A stretch of 36,879 bases of DNA. It comes from Treponema sp. GTDB lineage: Bacteria > Spirochaetota > Spirochaetia > Treponematales > Breznakiellaceae. The translations under genes and the position numbers were made by a program. The notes under the pieces are model-generated. The model had not been told where the DNA came from. It did not search any database and saw nothing but the letters and a program-made list of their open reading frames with translations. Shown here one piece after another: positions 9,352 to 17,600 of the stretch (the stretch's first letter is position 1; every line of letters begins with the position of its first letter). The DNA is taken from positions 1 through 36,879 of the forward strand of contig JAIRUC010000284.1 in the NCBI GenBank assembly GCA_031254615.1, in the 5' to 3' direction.

Positions 9352-11166
9352 CTAACGGATAAATATATAGCTTGTTTCCGCTCCGTTTAAATTATCAAAA
9401 TAAACATTTGTAAAATCCCAGCGGTTGTTCAGCGCCCAAAAACCGCGTGAACGCATAAGGTGTATCATTGAGCATTGTTCCAGCAGTACTGACTGAAATT
9501 CATCCCAAATTATCTGCGCCTTGCTGCTGTCAATGGTAAACTTTCCCTCGTTGTAAAGATAATCAACACGCGCTTCCCAGTCTGTTGCGGGCGTTAGCTG
9601 ATTTGGATTCCAAAGATGAAGGTTTCCCGATGTCGGCCAGACATTGCTTCCCTGACTTGGAAAAATATTTGAGCCGGAAAGTGCTATTAACGTTGAATCC
9701 CAGTCAAAAGTGCTGAACAACTGTTCCACCTGTTTTTGAAAATCCACAATACGGATATTTACTTTAATTCCCATTTTGGAAAGCTCGTCCCTGATTATCG
9801 ATGCCGTATCCTGATACACCGTACTTTCCGATCTTATGATAAGGTTGAATTCGATGCTGCGGTTTTTGCTGTCGCGCATAACGCCCCTTTTATCTTTTTT
9901 AATTCCAATAGAGGAGAGCAGTTCCTGCGCGCGCTGTGTGTCATAAATATACTGCAAAGTAATATTCGGATTGTAATACGGATTCGGTTCGGGGAACAGA
10001 TCGAGTTTAGGCTCGGCAAGCCCGCGGTACACTTGCGCGTTTATCCTGTCGCGGTTAAGAAGACAGCTCATTGCCTGACGGAATTCTTTTTGAATAAACC
10101 ACTCATATTGAGGCTTGTCCTTGTTTACCGGATTTTGGTTGAATGTCCAAAAAGCGGAGCCCAGAGAGCCTTCGGAATTAAAAACCGTGTAACTGTTATC
10201 CCCTTTGTTGACCAGTCCGTCTAAATCTTCGGGACGCAGAGTGTAAGATTCGGTTTGTCCGTTTTTGAAAAGAAGCTGTTTTGTGTTTTCATCGGGAATG
10301 ATGCGGACAATATTTTCTTCGACATACGGAAGCGAAACGCCGTTTGCGTCCTTCCTCCAGAAATCGGGATTTCGTTTGTAAACAAGCCTCTGCCCGGGAG
10401 TATATTCAACCAGGAACCATTCCCCCATCGAAGGAATTGTTTTTGGATCATCCGCTACGCTGAAAACATTTCTTACTTTCTCAACTCCGCCCTGTTCCTT
10501 GGCAGGCTGATAAATGTGGCGCGGACCAAAATCCATATTTGTCATTAACAGCGGGTCCGCAATTATCCGCGGAAAATGAAATGAAAAACGCCTGTCGTCA
10601 ATTTTATGAATAGTAACGCGCGCGTCACTTCCGTCCGGCATGGTTAAAAACTGGCCGTAGTAGCCGGAACTTTGAAAATCGGGATCGCCGGCAATTTCAT
10701 CGTACCAGAAAATCACATCGTCGCTTGTTACTTTTTCTTTTCTGTAGGAATTATAATAACTCCAGTAGACATCATCACGCAGGGTGAAAATAACAGTCAG
10801 CGTATCAGCCTTTTCATCGATTATAATTTCAGGCGAAGCAACTCTTGGTTTCCATTCGCGGCTTATCACGTCATAATCAAGCAGATAGTCGGTCATGCTG
10901 TTCACGACGGAAGAAGTCGAGCTGTCCTGTTCGGCGATAAGATGATTAAAACTTTTCGGGTCTTCCGCCATCACCGAATTCCACGTTCCGCCCAAAACGC
11001 CCGGCAAAAATTCTTCCCCGCGCCACGGCTTGCTTACCGTTTTAGCAAGTATCTCCGCAAGCCCCTCGGCATTAAGCGCGTTAAGCTCCTCAAGAGAAAG
11101 TTCTTCGCTCTTGGTACAGGAAAAGAAAAGTGTAAAAATCGCGATAGTCAGTAGTATTTGTTTCAT
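9352..11166 (-). CDS. Extracellular solute-binding lipoprotein (peptide/SBP family 5)
   Basis: The protein resembles family 5 periplasmic binding proteins, which deliver oligopeptides, nickel or sugars to ABC importers. The 604-residue length is somewhat longer than typical OppA (about 540). A lipoprotein signal is visible: MKQILL, a hydrophobic core, then Cys17 in FFSC. The mature part shows typical stretches such as LRDDVYWS, SDDVIFWYDEI, VYRGLAEP and the later WNPNQLTPATDWEARVDYL. No permease or ATPase gene is nearby, so it is an orphan here; only the HD protein follows. In front of the ATG a TATTAT box ends 6 nt away with TTGTCT 17 nt further up, so the message may lack a leader. Confidence 0.9.
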   Translation of the reverse strand: MKQILLTIAIFTLFFSCTKSEELSLEELNALNAEGLAEILAKTVSKPWRGEEFLPGVLGGTWNSVMAEDPKSFNHLIAEQDSSTSSVVNSMTDYLLDYDVISREWKPRVASPEIIIDEKADTLTVIFTLRDDVYWSYYNSYRKEKVTSDDVIFWYDEIAGDPDFQSSGYYGQFLTMPDGSDARVTIHKIDDRRFSFHFPRIIADPLLMTNMDFGPRHIYQPAKEQGGVEKVRNVFSVADDPKTIPSMGEWFLVEYTPGQRLVYKRNPDFWRKDANGVSLPYVEENIVRIIPDENTKQLLFKNGQTESYTLRPEDLDGLVNKGDNSYTVFNSEGSLGSAFWTFNQNPVNKDKPQYEWFIQKEFRQAMSCLLNRDRINAQVYRGLAEPKLDLFPEPNPYYNPNITLQYIYDTQRAQELLSSIGIKKDKRGVMRDSKNRSIEFNLIIRSESTVYQDTASIIRDELSKMGIKVNIRIVDFQKQVEQLFSTFDWDSTLIALSGSNIFPSQGSNVWPTSGNLHLWNPNQLTPATDWEARVDYLYNEGKFTIDSSKAQIIWDEFQSVLLEQCSMIHLMRSRGFWALNNRWDFTNVYFDNLNGAETSYIFIR

Positions 11167-11172
11167 TAATTT

Positions 11173-11201
11173 ATAATAAAGAGGAGATACCTCAAAGACA
11201 A
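11173..11201 (-). promoter_or_regulatory. Promoter of the binding-lipoprotein gene, close to the start codon
   Basis: Minus strand: TTGTCT (11201-11196), 17-nt spacer, TATTAT (11178-11173), then 6 nt to the ATG at 11166. This predicts a transcript starting at the initiation codon. It sits in the 82-bp divergent region shared with ligA. Confidence 0.5.
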
Positions 11202-11235
11202 GCCCTGTGGTACTGTCTTCATTTTCCCAAAAAGG

Positions 11236-11243
11236 TGTATAAT
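11236..11243 (+). promoter_or_regulatory. -10 box of ligA, close to the start codon
   Basis: A perfect TATAAT at 11238-11243, with TG just before it, ends 5 nt before the ligA ATG at 11249. The -35 region is poor. AAGGTG just upstream could act as a ribosome binding site only if transcription began further up, and its spacing to the ATG (about 11 nt) is long. Confidence 0.5.
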
Positions 11244-11248
11244 AGTGT

Positions 11249-13261
11249 ATGGGTTCAAAAGAACAGCGAATTCAAAAACTGGAAAAATTAATCGAAAAAT
11301 ATCAGGCCTCTTATTACAACGGGGAAGCGGAAATTTCTGACAGCGAATTTGACCTGCTTTGGGACGAATTAAAAACCCTGTCCCCCGGCAGTGCGGTTTT
11401 GAAAAAAGTTGGGACAGGGCCGGATGTTGACGGTTTCCCCAAGGCGCGCCATTTGATTCCAATGGGCAGTCAGGAAAAAGCCTCCAATCCGCAGGAATTT
11501 CTTGTCTGGGCAAAAAAAATGGGAATAGATGGCTCAAATTCGCCGCAGGAAAGTAAAAACAAAGATAATGTATTAACCGCAAAAAAATCAGGGTTAACGA
11601 AAAATTTTATTGTTCAGTATAAACTGGACGGAGCAAGTCTGGAGTTACAGTACAAAAAAGGAAAACTTGAGCGCGCCGTAACACGCGGAGACGGCGTCAC
11701 AGGCGATGATATTACCGAAAACGCAAAGCGCATGAAGGGGACGGTTTTAAAGCTGGACATTCCCTTTTCCGGCGGCATCAGGGGCGAGGTGATTATGACC
11801 CACGATGTCTGGCAGAACAAATATCCGACCAAGGCAAACTGCCGCAATGCCGCCAACGGGATCATGCGCCGCAAGGACGGGCAGGGTTGTGAGGACTTGC
11901 AGCTTATTGTTTATGACGCGGCAGACCCTCAAAACAGCGAATATTTTACGGACGAAACTTTAAAAATAGAGTGGCTGAAAAAACGCGGATTTAAAACAGC
12001 GGAAACAAAGGTATTTTCAAATGCAAAAAAAATAATTGATTACCGGCAGGAAGTAACGGACAAGAGAGAGGCGCTTCCCTTCGACATTGACGGTCTTGTA
12101 GTAAAGGACGTTATAACCGACACTGACGATTTAAAACGCGCCCGTCCCGAAAAGCAGATTGCTTTTAAGTTTGAGCTGGAAACGGCATACAGTATTTTAC
12201 GCGAAGTACAGTGGAGCGAGTCGGGCGCAACATATACGCCTATAGGAATCATAGACCCCGTCCGTCTTGCCGGGACTACTGTTAAAAGAGCAAACCTGAA
12301 CAACCCCGGTATGATCCGTTCAAGAGAATTGAAAATCGGCTCCGCTGTGTCTGTGGTCAAACGCGGAGAAATAATCCCTAAAATTGAAGGGCTTGCTCCC
12401 ACAGAACAGCCTTCGCAGACAAAGGAAATTGAATTCCCGGACACCTGCCTTACCTGCAACAGCGCGTTAGTTGACGCGGGGACAAGGCTCTACTGCCCGA
12501 ATCCGCAGTGTTCAAAGCGTCTTTTGCACCGGCTGGAAAAGTGGATTTCCGTACTGGACATCCGTGAGTTAGGTGAAAAACTTTTAACACAGCTATTTGA
12601 AAAAAAGCGCGTTACCTACATTCACGAACTTTACACGCTTCAAACAGAAGAACTTGCCGGCTTTGACAGAATGGGCGATCTTTCCGCTGCAAAAGTAATC
12701 CGCCACATAAGACTTAAACGCAATCTAACGCTTGCCGCCTTTGTCGCCGGTTTTGACTTTGAAGGAGTCGCGGAAACCACAATGGAAAAAATTACCGATG
12801 CCGGTTTTGACACTTTGGAAGAATTGCGCCGCGCCACAATCGCAGACCTTGCGCAAGTTTACGGTCTTGGCGAAATTACCGCTGAGGTTATTGTTGAGGG
12901 GCTTAAAGAATGCGCGGACGAAATGGACGCGGTTCTGCAGACAGGAGTAATCTCAATCGCGCCGCCTGCCGCGCAGGAGACTCTGACAATGCGCGGACTT
13001 TCTTTCTGCTTTACAGGCGAGTTAAAGTCAATGAAGCGCGGCGAGGCGGAAGAGAAAATAAAAGCCCTTGGCGCTCAGGCAAAATCCTCGGTAGTGAAGG
13101 GACTTTCCTATCTTGTTACAAATGACGCCGCTTCCGGTTCGTCAAAAAATAAAAAAGCGCAGGAGTTGGGAGTACGCGTCATCAGTGAAGATGAATTTTT
13201 GGCTTTACTTTCGGAAAAAATCGCAGAAAACGGCGTGGCGGTACAGGGAGAATTGTTCTAA
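11249..13261 (+). CDS. ligA: NAD-dependent DNA ligase
   Basis: LigA seals nicks between Okazaki fragments and during repair, using NAD+ as AMP donor. The 670-residue length equals the family norm. In order: an N-terminal Ia-type region (YYNGEAEISDSEFD), the adenylation domain with the nucleophilic Lys125 in KLDG, an OB region (IPKIEG), a Cys4 zinc finger (Cys400, Cys403, Cys416, Cys421), helix-hairpin-helix repeats, and a C-terminal BRCT domain from about residue 580. The usual MLSL stretch after the NAD-binding region reads IPMGSQEKA, a deviation from the common form. The protein ends in QGELF, similar to the sliding-clamp binding pentapeptide. Its last codon and stop overlap the convergent gene by 3 nt. 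Confidence 0.98.
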   Translation: MGSKEQRIQKLEKLIEKYQASYYNGEAEISDSEFDLLWDELKTLSPGSAVLKKVGTGPDVDGFPKARHLIPMGSQEKASNPQEFLVWAKKMGIDGSNSPQESKNKDNVLTAKKSGLTKNFIVQYKLDGASLELQYKKGKLERAVTRGDGVTGDDITENAKRMKGTVLKLDIPFSGGIRGEVIMTHDVWQNKYPTKANCRNAANGIMRRKDGQGCEDLQLIVYDAADPQNSEYFTDETLKIEWLKKRGFKTAETKVFSNAKKIIDYRQEVTDKREALPFDIDGLVVKDVITDTDDLKRARPEKQIAFKFELETAYSILREVQWSESGATYTPIGIIDPVRLAGTTVKRANLNNPGMIRSRELKIGSAVSVVKRGEIIPKIEGLAPTEQPSQTKEIEFPDTCLTCNSALVDAGTRLYCPNPQCSKRLLHRLEKWISVLDIRELGEKLLTQLFEKKRVTYIHELYTLQTEELAGFDRMGDLSAAKVIRHIRLKRNLTLAAFVAGFDFEGVAETTMEKITDAGFDTLEELRRATIADLAQVYGLGEITAEVIVEGLKECADEMDAVLQTGVISIAPPAAQETLTMRGLSFCFTGELKSMKRGEAEEKIKALGAQAKSSVVKGLSYLVTNDAASGSSKNKKAQELGVRVISEDEFLALLSEKIAENGVAVQGELF

Positions 13262-13866
13262 TACCAGTTTTCCATCGCCTGAAATTTTTCGCGTACTTTT
13301 TGCAGCAGGGCAAGTTCGCGCCTTATGGTTTTGCCGTAATCGAGAGAACCGTTTTCAATTCTAAAGGCCTCATCCTCCCAGAATTGAATCTTTTGCAGGT
13401 TGATCCACCGGAAGCGTCTTTCGGTGGCTTTTTCCTGCCATTTTAACGCTTCGTCCCAGTAGTATAGCGCAGTACGGTAACAGGTTTCCGCTGTTTCAAG
13501 GCTTTCGAGATTCTGCTCTTTCCATGGGGCGTTGTAAAAATAGGCGTTGCGTTTGTTCCATTTGTTGCCTAAAAAAAGATATTGCTCGATAAGTTTTAGA
13601 TTTACGTGCATATTAAAAAGATTGCGGTATTTCTCCCACTGAATTTCATCTTCGATAAGTGTAAGCGCGTAAAGCGGATTTGCAAAATCTGCCTTCATAG
13701 CCTGTTCCAGCCAGTAGATATTTTCCATGGAGTCGTCCGGGTACTGAATGTAGTGGATGTGAAAGAGCCTGTAGTACTGTTCTTTGTAGGTAACAAAGTA
13801 ACTGTTTACAGGCAATGAAATCGTGATAAAAATAAAGAGAAAAGCTGTTTTAAAAAAAGTTTTCAC
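13258..13866 (-). CDS. Small membrane-anchored or exported protein, unknown function
   Basis: I do not recognise a family. The 202-residue protein starts with a short basic end and a hydrophobic segment (about residues 5-22) that is either a signal peptide or an anchor. The rest is rich in Trp, Tyr, Glu and Lys and predicted helical; the stretch AETCYRTALYYWDEALKWQ looks like a TPR-style helix pair. The GTG start overlaps the TAG stop of tmk by one base (TAGTG), so it is the second gene of a tmk operon and is probably translated by coupling. A conserved spirochete protein is likely but not shown. The end overlaps ligA on the other strand. Confidence 0.8.
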   Translation of the reverse strand: MKTFFKTAFLFIFITISLPVNSYFVTYKEQYYRLFHIHYIQYPDDSMENIYWLEQAMKADFANPLYALTLIEDEIQWEKYRNLFNMHVNLKLIEQYLFLGNKWNKRNAYFYNAPWKEQNLESLETAETCYRTALYYWDEALKWQEKATERRFRWINLQKIQFWEDEAFRIENGSLDYGKTIRRELALLQKVREKFQAMENWY

Positions 13867-14492
13867 TATGCTTTAAATATCGGCATTTGTGAGATTATGC
13901 TCCATACCCTGCCTGCGACTTCTTGCGCGGTTTTTGATGCGTCTATCGTTTCAACTCTGACCCCTGTATCCGTGTACATTCCCAGCAGGGATTTGTACTT
14001 TTCACAGGCCTTAGCCTGAAATTCGCGGTATTCGTATATTTCAAGGGAAGAGCGGTTTTTCAAGCGTTCAACGGCGATTTCCGGCTCAATGTCAAAGAAA
14101 ATCAACACTTCGGGGGCAGGGAAGCGGGAATTCAGGCTTGCAGGCAGTTCATCACCACACTCAATACCCTGATAAACCAAAGAGGACAGAACATATCTGT
14201 CACTTACGACCAATTCGCCGCGGTTTACATGTTCAAAAATGCCGTCAGGTCCGTAAATATGCTCGTTTCTGTCTGCCGCGAAAAGCATTGCAAGGGTTTG
14301 CGGAGTAATAGGCGCTTCTTTTTTCAGCGCAGCACGGATTATTTTACCGATTTGCCCGTTAGTAGGCTCAAAAGTGGGGAAAAAACAGAGTTTGCCGGAT
14401 TGTTTCAGGCGTTCTGACAAAATTAGCAACTGAGTAGTAGTTCCGGTTCCGTCGCCGCCTTCAAATACCGCAAAATTTGGGATAATTTCCAT
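13866..14492 (-). CDS. tmk: Thymidylate kinase with altered P-loop
   Basis: Tmk phosphorylates dTMP to dTDP, an essential step for dTTP supply. The 208-residue length is normal. Diagnostic parts are FEGGDGTGTTTQ near the N-terminus, SDRYVLSSLVYQG (the dTMP-binding DR[YH] motif) at about residues 92-104, and DIEPEIAVERLKNR with the lid region after it. The P-loop is unusual: where most thymidylate kinases have GxGKTT, here position 18 is Thr, so the invariant Lys is replaced. The codon is ACT, two changes away from Lys, so a one-base sequencing error does not explain it. The rest of the enzyme looks intact, so I still call it Tmk. It leads a two-gene operon with the small membrane protein. Confidence 0.92.
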   Translation of the reverse strand: MEIIPNFAVFEGGDGTGTTTQLLILSERLKQSGKLCFFPTFEPTNGQIGKIIRAALKKEAPITPQTLAMLFAADRNEHIYGPDGIFEHVNRGELVVSDRYVLSSLVYQGIECGDELPASLNSRFPAPEVLIFFDIEPEIAVERLKNRSSLEIYEYREFQAKACEKYKSLLGMYTDTGVRVETIDASKTAQEVAGRVWSIISQMPIFKA

Positions 14493-14504
14493 TTTCAGAT
14501 AAAG

Positions 14505-14533
14505 ATTTTAACATAAAATTACATAAAACACAA
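14505..14533 (-). promoter_or_regulatory. Possible tmk promoter
   Basis: Minus strand: TTGTGT (14533-14528), 17-nt spacer, TAAAAT (14510-14505), then 12 nt to the tmk ATG at 14492. The predicted leader is about 5 nt, again too short for a ribosome binding site. The region is very A/T rich, so chance matches are easier here. Confidence 0.35.
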
Positions 14534-14572
14534 TAAAAAAGCGTAAAATACGATACTTTTACCTGGTAAAAA

Positions 14573-14581
14573 TGTTATAAT
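14573..14581 (+). promoter_or_regulatory. Extended -10 promoter for the tamB-bamA-skp-mutS run
   Basis: TGTTATAAT at 14573-14581 is a perfect extended -10 element. The -35 region is weak. It would produce a leader of about 107 nt before the tamB start, carrying two hairpins. The surrounding 202-bp gap (14493-14694) also holds the tmk promoter on the other strand and no gene that I can see. Confidence 0.5.
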
Positions 14582-14621
14582 TATTGATATAACACTATAG
14601 AAAGTAATATAAGGGTATACC

Positions 14622-14668
14622 GCCTGACCATTGTAGTCAGGCACCCGGCGCCTTGTGCGGCAAGCCGC
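14622..14668 (+). promoter_or_regulatory. Two hairpins in the tamB leader
   Basis: The first hairpin is a perfect 7-bp stem, GCCTGAC (14622-14628) with GTCAGGC (14636-14642), around a 7-nt loop. The second pairs 14648-14655 with 14661-14668 (one internal mismatch, 5-nt loop). Neither is followed by a T run, so they do not look like a simple intrinsic terminator. They may regulate or stabilise the long tamB-bamA message; the class is unknown. Confidence 0.4.
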
Positions 14669-14694
14669 GAGGTAAAAAACGTTAGGACAGACCA

Positions 14695-17600
14695 TTGTTA
14701 AAGACACAGACTCGTGTAATTTATATAAAAATTCTCGTCTTTACAGGTTTGATTGCCGTTTCTGTTCTTGCCGTGCGCCCTGTACATTCCGCGTTGACCG
14801 CGGCAATGAGTCATATTCGCACAAATTTCATAGAAAAAATAGAATCCCTTACCGGTATTGAAATACGGTATTCATCGATCCGTCCGACATTTTTTGGATC
14901 CTTTGATGTTAGGAATCTGTCTCTAATAAAAAACGAAAAACCATTTCTTTCCGTATCCAGAGTCAGAATTTCTTTTTCCCTGCCGGAATTGTTAAAAGGC
15001 AATAAAGCCGCCTTTCACAGCATTCAGCTTGAGCATCCTTCGATTACGCTTGATTTGCAGGAAGACAAGGATACGTTTGAGTTTTTGTCGTCATTGATGA
15101 ACGATGAAAAGAAAAGTAACAAAGAGGTGCTTGAGCAGATAGCCCAATTTTTCCCCGGGAAAACAGATCTGCAGATACGGAATTGTTTTGTCGGTTTAAC
15201 CGACAGCGCCAGAAAATACCAAATTCAAAATATGGATATTGACATTACAGGAGACGGAGTACAACTTTTGTTTAACGGAAAACTCAACGCGGAATTTATT
15301 TACACGGATTTATTAAGCAAGACTTTCAGCATAAACGGTGAAATTGGCATGAACGGCGTATGCTCGGTTAATCTGGACGAGGGCAGTGCGAACCTTTTTA
15401 TTTCGTCTATCTCCGGCAGCGAGCAGGAAGCCGGTAAACAAAAGGCGTCGTTTTTCAAGCCGTTTGCGGACGAAAATTTAAGTACAAAAGAATATTTTAA
15501 TGTGCAGCCGTTAAATTTTATTCTTGATTTTAAAGACGGGATTCTAAATCTGAACACCGGAGGTGACACGTCAGGTGAAAATATGTCCTTCAGCGGATTT
15601 ATTTATTATAATACCGGAACAAACAGCATTACAACAGAAATGAATTTCGATGATTTTCTGCTTGCAGATTTTGTAACATTTTCACATCCACGAGGCGATA
15701 TTAACCGCATATTTTTTACTCCTGTAACAGGCGATGCTTCATTTTATTCCGACGGCAGCGCGATGAGGTATTGGGCGGATTTTCATGACAGTAATTCATC
15801 AGATAATTCTTTTGTAGTTAAAATTCACGGTAATGATAAATATATTACATTTGATAAACTGCGTTTATTTTCACCTTACAACAAAAAGTCAGACAGTTTT
15901 TTCAGCGGAGAACTTGATGTTACCGGCAGGATTGGATTCAGCCCGCTTACGTCGTCCGGAACAATATCTTTTAACAAATTCAGTTTTGGTACGGATGAAT
16001 TTATTAATGCTGTTTTTACGGTTTCCACACAAAAGAACGAGATACAGATAACAAGTGAAAATATTGCCGCAGGTCAATTGGTGCTTAACAATTTTGGCAT
16101 TTATCTTATACCCACAGACAGGGATTTGGGCATTGTAGTATCAATCACAGGCAAAGAAGAAAAAACCGTCGATGTGTTCGCTGCGCTTAATTATTCGCCA
16201 AGGCATCTTGAAGTTTCAACGACAATAGATTCATTTTCCGTTATGGACTTGATGCAGGCAGCGCAGCCGTTTTCAAAGGCAGTAAAAAATCCGCCTGTAG
16301 GAAAAAATTATCTTGTCAATTCTTCAATATCAGCGGAAATCTTTTTAACAACCGATTTTAATCAAGTTGTGTATAACGTGCCAAATATGGTTTTTGAAAC
16401 GCAGGATGTTACCGGCCGGTTTTCTTTTTCGGGCACCGATCGAATCTTTACTTTAAGTGAAAGTGTTATCACCAGAGATGAAACAGAGTTGGTTGTTTCG
16501 GCTCAATATAATTTTGCAAACCCGGTGGAAATTGGTTTTTTATTAGCCGCAAAATATCAGGATTTGTCATGGAATGTAGAAGGCCAGATTCTAGATAAAA
16601 CGACATTAATTATCCGGGACGCAGGCGGTCTTTATGTCTATGGCAGCCGCTCTGGTTCCGGCGGCGTTTCCGGCTACATGGAAGGCGTTGATTTTCCGTT
16701 TTTGGTAGATAACAAGACGATTTATTTAAATTTTTACCTTACTTTGCGCTATACATCAAATGATTTTTGGTATGTAGATGTCGCTCATTTCAACGCCCGC
16801 GATTATAATTCATTGCAGGGAATCGAGTTTATCAGCGTTTCCGGAGCTGTTGATAATGACGGGGCCAGCTTCAGGAATTTGCTGTTACGGGACAATATCG
16901 GAGAACTTGCCGGCAGCGTAGATTTTGCATGGGATACCGATTTTTCATATCTTCAATTCCTTGTAAATTTAACTGACGGGCGCGAAAAAGGAGAAAATTA
17001 TTCTGCCGAAGGAATTGTTAAAAAAAACCATTTTAATATACTCGCTTCGGTCTCCGATATGCGCCTTGATCGTTTGTTGGGGAAAAGTAAAGGCGGCAGA
17101 GAAATCCTATTGAGCGGGAGCGCGGAAGTTTTAGGTGATTCTATTAATTCGTTCACTGCCAAATGCGATCTGGAATCTCTTTACATAAAGAACAGCGCGC
17201 TTAAAGCATCTGCCTCAGTTGTATTTACAAATGACGAACTTACCGCTACTGATATAAAATTTGATTACAATGATGTAAATGTCGTAATGCCTTTGTTACA
17301 GTTGAACCGGATTGAAAGTTATGCGATGGCAAAAGGCGATATTCAGGGAGTTGTATTTAAAAAATGGCTTGAAAGCAGTTTTGAGCTTAATGCGAATTTT
17401 ATAAATATTGATTCATGGTTAGAGATAAAGCAGGCGCTTGCCTCAATTGACGGTTCTTTTAAAGCGGATAAAATACAGTACAGATATGAAGATTATGATT
17501 CATTTTCATTTGTATTTGCAAGTAACGATGGGGCCGTTTCTGTTTCCGGCGGCCCAAAAAATATGCTGCGTCTTGAAATGGACACGGGAGGTAATTTTTT

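Noticed and set aside
9736-11154. Plus-strand open frames of 162, 97 and 160 codons opposite the binding-lipoprotein gene
   Set aside because: No ribosome binding sites, no recognisable motifs, and fully antisense to a conserved protein; treated as shadows.
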